Below, piece after piece: positions 38,720 to 47,298 of a stretch of 64,000 nucleotides of DNA. The DNA is from Terribacillus sp. DMT04 (GTDB lineage Bacteria; Bacillota; Bacilli; Bacillales; Amphibacillaceae). The position numbers and the translations under genes were made by a program. The stretch covers positions 2,606,001-2,670,000 of the forward strand of contig NZ_CP077639.1 in assembly GCF_019056395.1 (NCBI RefSeq), given 5' to 3'. The notes below the pieces were generated by a model. That model had not been told where the DNA came from and made no database searches. It saw only the letters and a list, made by a program, of their open reading frames with translations. Each line of letters opens with the position of its first letter. Position 1 is the first letter of the stretch.

Positions 38720-39168
38720 TAGAATATGCCCCCCAAATCAATTGCTTTAGGGTATACTTGCTTCTGTTCAGGCCATTGGACGATGAATGCATCACAAATT
38801 GGGTAAACCAATTTACCAGTTAGTGTAGGTTTATCAATTCTATCAAACACTTCAATGTAGATTACCTTTTTCCCAAATAATTTCCCTAAATAGAAGAAAG
38901 GCACAGCAACAGCAGCACCTGATGAAATTATAATGTCAGGCTTCTCCTTAATCAGAACCTTAAAAGCAATAAATGTGTTACGGATTAGATTTTTTATATT
39001 TCTATTGGTTGGATAGTAACAAGAATACATTTTCTCGGCTGCCAACATACTTTTAGCATCTTCCTTATCAAAAGTAACCCAAAAACGATCCTTTGTTTCC
39101 CAAAATTTTTTTAATAAGTATAGATGACTTAAATGACCACCACTTGATCCCACTAAACATATTTTCAA
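38719..39168 (-). CDS. PssD-like glycosyltransferase subunit (Alg14 homologue)
   Basis: This 149-residue protein is the membrane-binding partner of PssE. KICLVGSSGGHLSHLYLLK is the Alg14-type glycine loop, and PDIIISSGAAVAVPFFYLGK near 92 is the second conserved block. I take TTG 39166-39168 as the start because GAGGGTG lies five bases before it; the longer reading from 39189 only adds residues encoded by that ribosome site. It follows the priming transferase directly. Confidence 0.88.
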   Translation of the reverse strand: MKICLVGSSGGHLSHLYLLKKFWETKDRFWVTFDKEDAKSMLAAEKMYSCYYPTNRNIKNLIRNTFIAFKVLIKEKPDIIISSGAAVAVPFFYLGKLFGKKVIYIEVFDRIDKPTLTGKLVYPICDAFIVQWPEQKQVYPKAIDLGGIF

Positions 39169-39185
39169 TTTCTCACCCTCTTTTA

Positions 39186-39857
39186 TCAATAGGCATCTTT
39201 AGAACCTAATAAAACACCGACAGTTCTTAATATTAATGAGATATCTAATCTCATACTTCTAGTTTCAATATACTCTAAATCTAATTTAATTTGCTCTTCA
39301 AAACCCAGGGAACTCCTTCCACTCACTTGCCAAAAACACGTTAATCCAGGTCGTACTAATAACCGTTGTTTCTCATAGGAAGTGTACTCTTCTACTTCTC
39401 TAGGAAGTGCTGGTCTAGGTCCTACTAAAGACATTTCACCTTTCAACACATTAAATAATTGCGGTAACTCATCAACACTTGTCCTTCGTAAAAACTTACC
39501 AATAATAGTTACTCGTGGATCATCTTTCATTTTAAACATTGGGCCACTTGCTTCATTTTGTTCCAATAATTTTTCTAATAAATCTTCAGCATTTGAAACC
39601 ATTGAACGGAATTTGTACATAAAAAATACTTGGCCATTCTTTCCTACTCTCTCTTGTTTAAAAAATATAGTTCCTTTACTATCTTCTACCTTAATAATTA
39701 ATGCACATATTACAAACACAGGTAAGAGTAGGATAATTCCGCTGATAGATAACACTATATCTAACAATCTTTTGGCAAGAAGGTAACTCTTTGTACTCGT
39801 AGATTCTGCTTTTTCCAACTCGATGGCCTTATACACTTGTTGCTTCGATTCTGCCAT
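39186..39857 (-). CDS. Undecaprenyl-phosphate sugar phosphotransferase (priming enzyme)
   Basis: This 223-residue bacterial sugar transferase starts the repeat unit by moving a sugar-1-phosphate from a UDP-sugar to undecaprenyl phosphate. It has one N-terminal hydrophobic segment (about 32-54) and the C-terminal catalytic block: FKQERVGKNGQVFFMYKFRSM, RRTSVDELPQLFNVLKGEMS, LVGPRPALPREV and LVRPGLTCFWQVSGR. It is the short EpsL/WcaJ-C type without extra N-terminal helices. GGGGGGAGTTATATA precedes the ATG. Confidence 0.95.
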   Translation of the reverse strand: MAESKQQVYKAIELEKAESTSTKSYLLAKRLLDIVLSISGIILLLPVFVICALIIKVEDSKGTIFFKQERVGKNGQVFFMYKFRSMVSNAEDLLEKLLEQNEASGPMFKMKDDPRVTIIGKFLRRTSVDELPQLFNVLKGEMSLVGPRPALPREVEEYTSYEKQRLLVRPGLTCFWQVSGRSSLGFEEQIKLDLEYIETRSMRLDISLILRTVGVLLGSKDAY

Positions 39858-39876
39858 TATATAACTCCCCCCTAGT

Positions 39877-40644
39877 CTAAAAAATCCCTAAAAACTTTTT
39901 ACGTTTAATCCTCTCTGGAGCTTCTCCCACAATCGTTTTGCCTTCAACCATTTGTTCTGCATTTTCTTGGTATGTATAAATAATACTAGTGCCGTATAAC
40001 TCTTCAATTTTCTGCATTGCTTCCTGGAGAAGAAATCCTCTGTTATGTATGTTATGGGCGTCAGAAGCTATAAAATGTGTAAGGTTTGCTTGTACTATCT
40101 CATGACTGAAGTATTTTATTTTCTTCCCAAATTTCCCTACTAGACTCGCAGCTGTAACTTGAGTTAATGCTCCATTTTTTACTAATTCATAGAGTTTTTC
40201 TGGTTTAGTTAGCAGCTCGCTGTTACGTTCAGGATGAACAATAATAGGTATAAAGCCTTCTACTTGAATGTCATATAACAGTCTGTTCGTAAACTTAGGG
40301 ACAGTTGAGGTAGGAAGTTCCACCATTATATAAGGAGTATCCAAATTTACAGGTAAGATCTCACTCAAAGTCAACCCTTCAACCAAGCCTCCATAAATTC
40401 TTGTTTCCTGACCAGGAAGAATATTTACCGGTATATTTGCTTCCTGCAACTTACGATTTAATTCATCCACACGAACCAGAATATCGGATTGATAATTATT
40501 AAACTGATTATTTCGATGATGAGGGGTAGCAACAATTGTATGGATATTTTGTTCTACTGCTGCTTTTGCCATTTCAATGCTATTTTCTAAAGTTCGCGCC
40601 CCATCATCCACTCCTGGTAGTATGTGACAGTGAATATCAATCAT
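39877..40644 (-). CDS. CpsB/CapC-type tyrosine-protein phosphatase (PHP fold)
   Basis: This 255-residue PHP-family metal enzyme dephosphorylates the partner tyrosine kinase and so tunes polymer export. Metal ligands appear in DIHCHILPGVDDGA (N-terminus), VATPHHRN near 40, IIVHPERNS near 132 and ASDAHNIHNRG near 192. AGGTGAGAAAAT precedes ATG 40644. It follows the kinase after a 107-base gap with two hairpins. Confidence 0.93.
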   Translation of the reverse strand: MIDIHCHILPGVDDGARTLENSIEMAKAAVEQNIHTIVATPHHRNNQFNNYQSDILVRVDELNRKLQEANIPVNILPGQETRIYGGLVEGLTLSEILPVNLDTPYIMVELPTSTVPKFTNRLLYDIQVEGFIPIIVHPERNSELLTKPEKLYELVKNGALTQVTAASLVGKFGKKIKYFSHEIVQANLTHFIASDAHNIHNRGFLLQEAMQKIEELYGTSIIYTYQENAEQMVEGKTIVGEAPERIKRKKFLGIF

Positions 40645-40692
40645 ATTTTCTCACCTTTCTACTTCCATTAAGAAGGAAAATTACAATGACCA

Positions 40693-40742
40693 TTGTCCTA
40701 GGTGGACAACGAAAATATATCCTCGAATAACGAGGATATATT
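40693..40742 (-). ncRNA. Two tandem hairpins in the leader before the phosphatase gene
   Basis: In minus-strand order there is a perfect 12-bp stem AATATATCCTCG/CGAGGATATATT, then TTGTCC/GGACAA. They lie between the kinase and the next gene, the position where B. subtilis eps operons carry the EAR (epsC) antitermination RNA. The homology is not shown. Confidence 0.35.
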
Positions 40743-40751
40743 GCCATACTG

Positions 40752-41444
40752 TTAACTTCCATAATAGTAATATGTGTTTGATTTTTTCTGTGCAACATCG
40801 TTCAACACTACACCGAGCATCTTTGCATGAGCTGGTTCTAAAAGTTCCTTCGCCTTCTGAATTGCATCATATTCTGTCTGCTCACTCCTGGCTACAATAA
40901 TAGAACCATCACATATATTTGCTAAAATTTGAGCATCAGTAACAGCTAATACAGGCGGTGTATCAAAAACTATTACATCATAGGTTTCTTGTGCTATTTG
41001 CAACATTTGCTTCATTGCTTTAGACCCTAAAAGTTCAGATGGGTTAGGTGGGATAGGTCCGCAAGTTAATATGTCTAAATTAGGAACATCGGTTTCTTTT
41101 ACCGTTTCTTCTAATGTTTTCTCACCAACAAGTACAGTACTAAGTCCAATTCTATTATCGAGCTTGAACGTATAATGTACTGTCGGTTTTCTCAAATCTC
41201 CATCAATTAAAAGAATTTTTTTTCCTTGCTGTGCAAAAACAACACCTAAATTTGCAGTAGTAGAAGATTTACCTTCCGATGGGCCAGAGGAAGTTACAAG
41301 TAAGGTACTCAACTCTTGGTCGACAGATGCAAATTCAATGTTTGTTCTAATTGTACGATACTGCTCAGAAATCGGAGACTTTGGATTGAACTTTGTAATG
41401 AGAGACCGGACATTTGATTTAAACTGTTTTTTTCTTTTGGCCAT
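40752..41444 (-). CDS. CpsD/EpsB-type bacterial tyrosine kinase
   Basis: The 230-residue cytosolic BY-kinase autophosphorylates a C-terminal tyrosine cluster and controls polymer length and export. Walker A SSGPSEGKSST is near residue 53, Walker A' LLIDGDLRKPT near 77 and the Walker B-type VIVFDTPP near 160. The tail SNTYYYYGS is the Tyr cluster. Its membrane activator is the gene upstream, which it overlaps by 26 bases. GGAGAG precedes ATG 41444. Confidence 0.94.
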   Translation of the reverse strand: MAKRKKQFKSNVRSLITKFNPKSPISEQYRTIRTNIEFASVDQELSTLLVTSSGPSEGKSSTTANLGVVFAQQGKKILLIDGDLRKPTVHYTFKLDNRIGLSTVLVGEKTLEETVKETDVPNLDILTCGPIPPNPSELLGSKAMKQMLQIAQETYDVIVFDTPPVLAVTDAQILANICDGSIIVARSEQTEYDAIQKAKELLEPAHAKMLGVVLNDVAQKKSNTYYYYGS

Positions 41445-42186
41445 TGTAATCTCTCCTAACTTGACTGCGTTTTTCCCTTGGATTATAGTGATTGTTTGTT
41501 TGCATATCTTCCTCGGTCATGTGGCTGATAATCCCGATAACTGGGACACCTATTCGTTTTTCAACATCAGCTTCGGTTTTGACTGTATTGTCCAAGTATT
41601 CCAATAGAAAAGCTAACCCAATACTTACCATCGCACCTAACACAAGTGCAATCGTTGTATTTAAAAGAATATTCGGACTAGTAGCTGATGGATTATCAAC
41701 AGCCTCAGCTAGTGATAACGTTTTTACGTTCTCCAAGTTCATTAACTCTGGAATCTCTTTTTGGAAAACTTCTACTGTTGTATTAGCAAGATCAGCTGCT
41801 GCTTCCTGACTAATATCTGTTGCTGTAACAGTAATAATTTGTGTATCTGCTTCAGAAGCAACTTCTAGCTTCTCTGCTATTGCATCAGAAGATAGTGAGA
41901 GATTCATTTCTTTTGCCACTTCATCTAATATTACTGGACTTGTCATTACAATTTTATATGTATTTATCAAACTTATATTGGATTGAATCGCATTATTTAA
42001 GCTAGAGACATCCACGTTTTCTTCTTGGTTGACAACTACAGAGGCACTGGCCTTATAGGTCGGGGTAATCAAAAAATAACTAATTAACAGTGCAATTGCT
42101 GCAAAAGCTATGATCAGCGATAAGATCATCAAAAGTCGTTTTCTTAACACTGCAAAAATTTCCTTTAAAGAGATTGTCTCTTCCAT
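41419..42186 (-). CDS. Wzz-type chain-length modulator and kinase activator
   Basis: This 255-residue protein has helices at about 18-40 and 175-198 with an outer-face domain between them, the layout of YveK/CapA activators. The Pro-rich segment before the second helix (VDNPSATSPN) is conserved in Wzz proteins. Its C-terminal cytosolic tail is expected to activate the BY-kinase encoded next. It is the first gene of the operon; GGAGGGACATGA precedes ATG 42186. Confidence 0.93.
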   Translation of the reverse strand: MEETISLKEIFAVLRKRLLMILSLIIAFAAIALLISYFLITPTYKASASVVVNQEENVDVSSLNNAIQSNISLINTYKIVMTSPVILDEVAKEMNLSLSSDAIAEKLEVASEADTQIITVTATDISQEAAADLANTTVEVFQKEIPELMNLENVKTLSLAEAVDNPSATSPNILLNTTIALVLGAMVSIGLAFLLEYLDNTVKTEADVEKRIGVPVIGIISHMTEEDMQTNNHYNPREKRSQVRRDYNGQKKKTV

Positions 42187-42461
42187 TCATGTCCCTCCGA
42201 TGAGAATACTTAATATGATAAGTCCAAAGACAAAGACTATACTAACTTTTCAAATTATGAGTACCTATATAATTATATCGGGTTTCAGATGCCATGCAAT
42301 GTCTGATTTTGTCGAATAGTGTTACAAAATATATTCAGACTATGTATTTTCTTGAAAACAACTATATAATATATAGTACAAATTTCTCAGTTAGCTTGTA
42401 AAAACAAAGTAGAGTATACCACACAATTCCCAGTCGGAACATAGATTTACCAAAATATAAT
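42187..42461. other. Upstream region of the exopolysaccharide operon
   Basis: These 275 bases between the first operon gene and the IS element hold the promoter at 42272-42299 and a leader of about 80 bases. No other gene is seen. Confidence 0.6.
42272..42299 (-). promoter_or_regulatory. Likely sigma-A promoter of the exopolysaccharide operon
   Basis: On the minus strand TTGCAT (42299-42294) and TATAAT (42277-42272) are 16 bases apart. It lies about 86 bases before the first start codon. Confidence 0.65.
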
Positions 42462-42500
42462 AAAAAGAGACTGGGACAAAACCCAAAAAATGAGTAATTA

Positions 42501-42552
42501 AGATGAGGCAGGCGTCTCCGAGAATTCGGAGATGTCTGCCTCATCTTTTTAT
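42501..42552 (+). terminator. Left-end terminator hairpin of the IS element
   Basis: AGATGAGGCAG...CTGCCTCATCT is a stem of about 21 bp with a GAAT loop and two mismatches, followed by TTTTT. It lies before the transposase start. Confidence 0.88.
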
Positions 42553-42638
42553 CGTTAATGTATCGTTTATAGAAGCAAAAAAAGGACCCCTCTGATAGAA
42601 TTAAGTTACGACACAAAACACAAAAGAGGAGGGTCCTT

Positions 42639-44321
42639 ATGTTTAAACATTATACCATGTGTGAAGTCGTTTTACCTCTAGATTTGGAAAGAAAATTACC
42701 TGAAAATGATATTGCTTTTACCGTTAACCATTTAGTAGAAAGTATTCCAGATGAAGCTTTTGACGGTTTCCGTCGGGAAACCGGACACCCTGCTTATCAC
42801 CCTCGCATGATGATGAAGATTATTTTATGTGCCTATACGCAATCCGTTTTCTCGGGCCGTAAGATTGAGTCATTACTTCAAGACAGCGTACGCATGATGT
42901 GGCTTGCCCAAGATTATCAGCCCAGCTATCGCACCATCAACCGATTCCGTGTGAACCCTCACGTAAAAGAACTCTTACGCCAGTGCTTTGTCCAATTTCG
43001 CAGCCAGCTGGTTCAAGAAAAAGTCATTGAAGAAGAAGCCATTTTTATTGATGGCACCAAAATCGAAGCAAATGCCAACAAGTTTACTTTTGTATGGCGG
43101 AAGTCCACTGAGAAATACAGTACGCAATTGGTGGAAAGATCGGCTCAGATGTATGAAGAACTGTTGGAGCAGGAAATTATCCCCGCAATCGAGCTGGAGA
43201 ACCCCGAAGCCCTATCGGGCGAAGAGTTAACAAAAGTAGCAGAAAAACTGGACGAAAAAGTGCAGGAATACGATCGTCGCATAGAAGCAAGTGATGATAC
43301 TGCCGAACGCAAGCAGCTTCGTTCCGAACGTAAAGCACCAAAACAGTACCGAAAGCAAGTCAATGATTTCATTAAACGGAAATCAAAATATCAGGTCGAC
43401 ATGGAAATCTTCGGAGACAGAAATAGCTACTCCAAAACTGACCATGGTGCCACTTTTATGCGCATGAAAGATGATTATATGAAAAATGGCCAGCTTAAAC
43501 CTGGGTACAATGTGCAGCTGGCTACTGAAGGTCAATATGCCCTGGCCTATGATGTGTTCCCGAATCCTACGGATACGCGAACTTTCATCCCTTTCCTTGA
43601 TAAGATTGAACGGGACTTTTTTGAGCTGCCCGACTATATTGTCGCGGATGCCGGATATGGCAGTGAGCAAAATTATGATGATGTGGTAAATAATCGGAAG
43701 CGCATCCCTCTCATCACCTATAATCACTACCGAAAAGAAAAGCAAAAGAAATATAAACAAGATCCTTACCAAGTAGCTCACTGGGATTACGATGCCGAAG
43801 GCGACTTTTTCACTTGCCCGAATAACCGGAAATTAGCGTTTCGGTACCTATCCGAAAGATGCGACAAATTTGGATTCAAGCGTCATTATCGCGTGTATGA
43901 ATGTGACGATTGTACTGCTTGTCCCTTACGTGCAGAATGTACGAAAGCGAAAGAAGGAAACAACCGGAAAATCTATTACAACGAAAGATGGGAAAAACAA
44001 AAAGCATATACCCAGCAATTACTCAGCGAAAAAGAAACAGGGAAAATTTACGGGAAACGTAAAATAGATGTCGAGCCAGTCTTCGGATTTCTGAAGGCTC
44101 ATTTGTGTTTCACTCGTTTCTCGGTACGAAGTAAAGAGAAAGTGGAAAACGAATTAGGATTCGCCTTCATGGCGGTGAACATCAGGAAGTTCACCGCCCG
44201 ATCAGCAAGTATAGTAAGGAATTCAAAAAATATCAGATCAAAAAAGATCTCGGTCACCATTTTCCTGGTGACCGAGATCTTTTTTGTGTCAGAGAGGAGT
44301 TATGTCCCGCTCTCTTTTTAA
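42639..44321 (+). CDS. IS1182-family transposase
   Basis: The 560-residue DDE transposase has the N-terminal DUF772 region (HPAYHPRMMMKIILCAY, SYRTINRFR) and the catalytic core with FIDGTKIEANANK near 138 and VADAGYGSEQN near 345. A zinc-like Cys cluster follows (CDDCTACPLRAEC near 426-438), then VEPVFGFLKAHL near 483 with the catalytic Glu. AGAGGAGGGTCCTT precedes the ATG. The last 25 or so codons run through the terminator hairpin and right inverted repeat; the TAA stop straddles the element edge. No frameshift is seen, so it could be active. Confidence 0.95.
   Translation: MFKHYTMCEVVLPLDLERKLPENDIAFTVNHLVESIPDEAFDGFRRETGHPAYHPRMMMKIILCAYTQSVFSGRKIESLLQDSVRMMWLAQDYQPSYRTINRFRVNPHVKELLRQCFVQFRSQLVQEKVIEEEAIFIDGTKIEANANKFTFVWRKSTEKYSTQLVERSAQMYEELLEQEIIPAIELENPEALSGEELTKVAEKLDEKVQEYDRRIEASDDTAERKQLRSERKAPKQYRKQVNDFIKRKSKYQVDMEIFGDRNSYSKTDHGATFMRMKDDYMKNGQLKPGYNVQLATEGQYALAYDVFPNPTDTRTFIPFLDKIERDFFELPDYIVADAGYGSEQNYDDVVNNRKRIPLITYNHYRKEKQKKYKQDPYQVAHWDYDAEGDFFTCPNNRKLAFRYLSERCDKFGFKRHYRVYECDDCTACPLRAECTKAKEGNNRKIYYNERWEKQKAYTQQLLSEKETGKIYGKRKIDVEPVFGFLKAHLCFTRFSVRSKEKVENELGFAFMAVNIRKFTARSASIVRNSKNIRSKKISVTIFLVTEIFFVSERSYVPLSF
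44240..44286. terminator. Right-end terminator hairpin of the IS element
   Basis: AAAAAAGATCTCGGTCACCA pairs perfectly with TGGTGACCGAGATCTTTTTT. It has T runs on both strands and so probably also ends galU transcription coming from the right. Confidence 0.88.
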
Positions 44322-44327
44322 GTATTA

Positions 44328-45212
44328 TTATTCATTCTCTGTCTTTACTGATTGATTTAAGTATTCTTGCAGTTGATCCTTCAAATCTGGGCGATCTAGA
44401 GCAAATTCAATAGTTGCTTTAATGAAACCGAATTTATCACCTACATCATAACGATCACCACTGAACTCACAAGCGTAAACGGCTTGTTTCTTATTCAATT
44501 CCTTAATCGCATCTGTTAATTGAATCTCCCCACCTGCACCAGCAGGAAGAGTTTCCAAGATATCAAAGATTTCCGGTGTTAACACATAACGACCCATGAT
44601 CGCATAGTTGGAAGGTGCTTCTTCTTTCTTCGGCTTCTCTACTAGATCGCTTACTTGTAATAGGTTAGGCTCGCTGGTTGATCCTTGTGGAGCAACCACA
44701 CCATATTTGGATACTTCCGACTCAGGTACTTGTTGTACACCTACAATTGAACCACGGTACTTTTCGAAAGCATCTGTTAATTGTTTTAGTGCTGGTGTAC
44801 CTTCCGTTTTAACAATATCATCACCAAGCAATACAGCGAATGGCTCATCTCCGATGAACTTCTTCGCTGTAGAAATAGCGTGGCCAAGTCCTTTGGCTTC
44901 TTTTTGACGGATATAATGAATATCCGCAAGGTTCGAAATGCCTTGGATTTCTTCAAGCATTTTCATTTTGTCCTTCTTGATAAGCTGATCTTCCAGCTCA
45001 TAAGATTTGTCAAAATGGTCTTCAATAGCGCGCTTACCACGACCACTGACAATAATAATGTCCTCGATACCGGATTTCACTGCTTCCTCGACTATGTACT
45101 GGATTGTTGGCTTATCGACTATTGGCAGCATTTCTTTTGGCTGTGCTTTTGTTGCTGGCAGGAAACGTGTACCTAAACCTGCAGCGGGGATGATGGCTTT
45201 TTTGATTTTCAT
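44328..45212 (-). CDS. galU: UTP--glucose-1-phosphate uridylyltransferase
   Basis: GalU makes UDP-glucose from UTP and glucose-1-phosphate. The 294-residue protein has the nucleotide-binding [21 protein letters not shown] signature at 10-30, followed by [21 protein letters not shown] near 126 and [11 protein letters not shown] near 190. UDP-glucose feeds the exopolysaccharide operon next to it, Ugd (17542-18885) and GalE (56092-57081). AGAGGTGCAGAAAGC precedes ATG 45212. The IS element lies 8 bases past its stop and may have replaced its own terminator. Confidence 0.96.
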   Translation of the reverse strand: MKIKKAIIPAAGLGTRFLPATKAQPKEMLPIVDKPTIQYIVEEAVKSGIEDIIIVSGRGKRAIEDHFDKSYELEDQLIKKDKMKMLEEIQGISNLADIHYIRQKEAKGLGHAISTAKKFIGDEPFAVLLGDDIVKTEGTPALKQLTDAFEKYRGSIVGVQQVPESEVSKYGVVAPQGSTSEPNLLQVSDLVEKPKKEEAPSNYAIMGRYVLTPEIFDILETLPAGAGGEIQLTDAIKELNKKQAVYACEFSGDRYDVGDKFGFIKATIEFALDRPDLKDQLQEYLNQSVKTENE

Positions 45213-45547
45213 GCTTTCTGCACCTCTTTATGTAGTGTATGTAGATTGCGTATAGAGTGTTTCTTATATCTAAGAATAACATTTCCCGATTTAAAAGGGG
45301 TAAAACTATTTTTAGAGCTTCAACTAGCAACTCATACGAAAGTCCCTACCCACTTACTGAAACTGTAAAAATAGTAACATATGAAACTAGTTCGCTCAAT
45401 AACTTCCTTTCTACATTTACCTACAATATATACAATGAATATTACAGTTACATTACAATGACGTAAATTCTGGTAAATTAGGTGACAAAATATGCTATAG
45501 TATGATTAATTTCTTGGAATATGAAAATAAAGGAGCAATTTACTAGA
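45213..45547. other. Divergent intergenic region between galU and the autolysin gene
   Basis: About 335 AT-rich bases hold the promoters of both genes. The right half has the WalR-type box and an extended -10 for the autolysin gene. I see no further gene. Confidence 0.5.
45441..45501 (+). promoter_or_regulatory. WalR-type box and extended -10 before the autolysin gene
   Basis: The minus strand of 45441-45457 reads TGTAAT-N5-TGTAAT, a full match to the WalR consensus TGTWAH-N5-TGTWAH. An extended -10, TGCTATAGT, ends at 45501. WalRK controls autolysins in Bacillus; binding here is inferred. Confidence 0.6.
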
Positions 45548-46609
45548 ATGAAAAAGACGATTGTTACACTTGCTGCCTCTGCGGTTATCGCTAGTTCTTA
45601 TGCCACGACAGCTGACGCTGCATCCTATAAAGTACAAAGTGGTGACTCGCTTTGGAAGATTGCGAGCAAATACGACACGTCCGTTTCCGAATTGAAGAAA
45701 ATCAATAACTTGTCCAGTAGCTTGATTTTTCCAAATCAAGTTTTAAAGACTTCTGGATCTTCTAAATCAACAAGTAACTCTACTACGAAGACTTCTTCAT
45801 CATCTTCTAGCAGTTCATCTACATATACTGTTAAATCCGGTGATACGTTAAGTGGTATTGCACATAAACATAATATTTCTTTGAACGATCTAAAGAAATG
45901 GAATAATATCTCCGGATACTTAATCTATCCTGGCGATAAGCTGAAGGTTTCTGCAGGAGGTTCTTCTTCATCGTCGAACGGTTCTTCCTCAAACACTAGC
46001 AGCTCGTCCAACAACAATAACTCTAGTTCCAGCTCTTCTTCTTATAAAGTAAAGTCTGGTGATTCACTATGGAAGATTGCGAATAATAACGGCGTTTCTG
46101 TTTCAAACTTGAGATCATGGAACAACTTATCATCTGACATCATCTATGTAGGCCAAACGTTGAAGATCAACGGCAAAGCAAGCAGCGGTTCTTCCTCGAA
46201 GCCCGCAACGAATACTAAAGTAGAATCTGCAGAGACTTCTTCTTCGAAGAGTGTGAGCAAGCTGATCAGCGTTGCGAAATCCCAATTGGGTGATCCATAC
46301 GCATGGGGCGGCTCTACACCAGGAGGATTTGATTGCAGCGGGTTTATCTACTATGCATTCAAAAATGCCGGCTATGATATTTCCCGTACATCTGCGGAAG
46401 GTTACTTCAACCGATCTCATTATGTAAGTTCCCCGCAGCCAGGAGATTTAATCTTCTTTAAAGGAACTTATAAAGCTGGTATCTCTCATATGGGTATCTA
46501 CCTTGGCGGCGGTCAGTTCATCCACGCGGATAACGACGGCGTTCGCATTACAAGTACAAGCAATCCTTACTACGCGAAACATTTCGATAGCTACAAGCGT
46601 TTTTATTGA
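45548..46609 (+). CDS. LysM-NlpC/P60 D,L-endopeptidase autolysin
   Basis: This secreted 353-residue peptidoglycan hydrolase resembles LytE/CwlS. A signal peptide (1-24, ending TADA) is followed by three LysM wall-binding modules at about 26-68, 93-135 and 165-208, joined by Ser/Asn-rich linkers. The NlpC/P60 domain runs from about 238 to 353, with catalytic Cys 263 (FDCSGF), His 314 (ISHMG) and His 326 (FIHA). It cleaves the D-Glu to diamino-acid bond of stem peptides during growth. ATG 45548 is used because it begins the signal peptide; AAGGAG lies 12 bases upstream. A WalR-type box precedes it. Confidence 0.94.
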   Translation: MKKTIVTLAASAVIASSYATTADAASYKVQSGDSLWKIASKYDTSVSELKKINNLSSSLIFPNQVLKTSGSSKSTSNSTTKTSSSSSSSSSTYTVKSGDTLSGIAHKHNISLNDLKKWNNISGYLIYPGDKLKVSAGGSSSSSNGSSSNTSSSSNNNNSSSSSSSYKVKSGDSLWKIANNNGVSVSNLRSWNNLSSDIIYVGQTLKINGKASSGSSSKPATNTKVESAETSSSKSVSKLISVAKSQLGDPYAWGGSTPGGFDCSGFIYYAFKNAGYDISRTSAEGYFNRSHYVSSPQPGDLIFFKGTYKAGISHMGIYLGGGQFIHADNDGVRITSTSNPYYAKHFDSYKRFY

Positions 46610-46764
46610 TTCCAAGAGCTTGGGACAGATTCTTCTGTCTCAGGCTTTTTTTGTTTGCTTTCAGAAGTGATAAGCTGGCGCAAATCGGTAAGCTGGCGGG
46701 CTGCCGCAACGACGAGAAACAGCATGATGAGAACGCCTAGCATATAGAAGACCATCTGAAACAT
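46603..46764 (-). CDS. Small membrane protein (53 aa), convergent with the autolysin gene
   Basis: A short frame encodes 53 residues: a hydrophobic helix at about 4-22 (VFYMLGVLIMLFLVVAAA) followed by a charged tail rich in Gln, Lys and Glu. A GAGG site lies eight bases before the ATG. Its last 7 bases overlap the autolysin stop, and the autolysin terminator lies inside its coding sequence. I recognise no family; the amino acid pattern is protein-like. Confidence 0.6.
   Translation of the reverse strand: MFQMVFYMLGVLIMLFLVVAAARQLTDLRQLITSESKQKKPETEESVPSSWNQ
46618..46653 (+). terminator. Terminator of the autolysin gene
   Basis: GCTTGGGACAGA pairs (with G-U pairs) with TCTGTCTCAGGC, then seven T follow. 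Confidence 0.82.
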
Positions 46765-46848
46765 TTGCTTCGCCTCTCTTTTGTGTTGTTATGTAATTAG
46801 ACGAATGAGCAGACCGTTTGGTTTCGTTTTCATACAATATTCTTGCGC

Positions 46849-47298
46849 CTATTTAATCGGTATGCATAGTTCGCAATAATGTCTGTTGACTAATTCTTCC
46901 CTGTATCTTTCCACGAGTGGACGATTGTCTGCTTCCAGCTTATGTTTTAACAGTTCCTCAGCTATGGTTGACCATGCTTGTTGAATAGCTGGCGCTGTGT
47001 GCGCCACTATAAAACAAGCATACTTTCCTCCTGCTGTTCTTCCAGCTTCAACAATCGTGTCATTTTCTAGATTATCTGCAAAAACGATAGCCGCATCGTA
47101 TCTGCATTTTTCAGGCGGGGTCGATGTCGGGTCGTCGTGTGAGATACCAAGTATAATAGAAGTTCCTGTGAACAAATCTTTTGCTGCAGCCCATTGCTTC
47201 AATTCTTCCATCGTTTGATAATTAGCATCTCCATAAGCTCCTACTCGACGTATGTAAGCGACTTTGTAACTGGGCAAGACTTCGATTTGCATGTGCAT
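46849..47298 (-). CDS. GyrI-like (SbmC) small-molecule-binding domain protein
   Basis: The 149-residue protein is a stand-alone GyrI-like/AraC-effector-binding domain: IEVLPSYKVAYIRRVGAYG at the start, SIILGISHDDPTSTPPEKCRYDAAIVF in the middle, and IAEELLKHKLEADNRPLVERY near the end. Relatives bind hydrophobic or toxic small molecules; some hydrolyse them and SbmC protects DNA gyrase. There is no DNA-binding domain here. A GGAG site lies ten bases before ATG 47298. It is a single gene and its ligand is unknown. Confidence 0.85.
   Translation of the reverse strand: MHMQIEVLPSYKVAYIRRVGAYGDANYQTMEELKQWAAAKDLFTGTSIILGISHDDPTSTPPEKCRYDAAIVFADNLENDTIVEAGRTAGGKYACFIVAHTAPAIQQAWSTIAEELLKHKLEADNRPLVERYREELVNRHYCELCIPIK

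Larger units (their letters stand above)
42462..44320. mobile_element. IS1182-family insertion sequence, apparently intact
   Basis: The element holds one full-length transposase gene between imperfect 21-bp terminal inverted repeats (42462-42482 and 44299-44319; AAAAAGAGACTGGGACAAAAC against AAAAAGAGAGCGGGACATAAC). Each end also carries a long terminator hairpin, which would insulate the transposase from outside transcription. I found no clear target duplication. It lies between the exopolysaccharide promoter and galU, and its right end is only 8 bases from the galU stop. Confidence 0.9.

Noticed and set aside
42455..44328. Target-site duplication around the IS element
   Set aside because: The flanking bases (ATAAT and AAGTA) do not form a convincing direct repeat.
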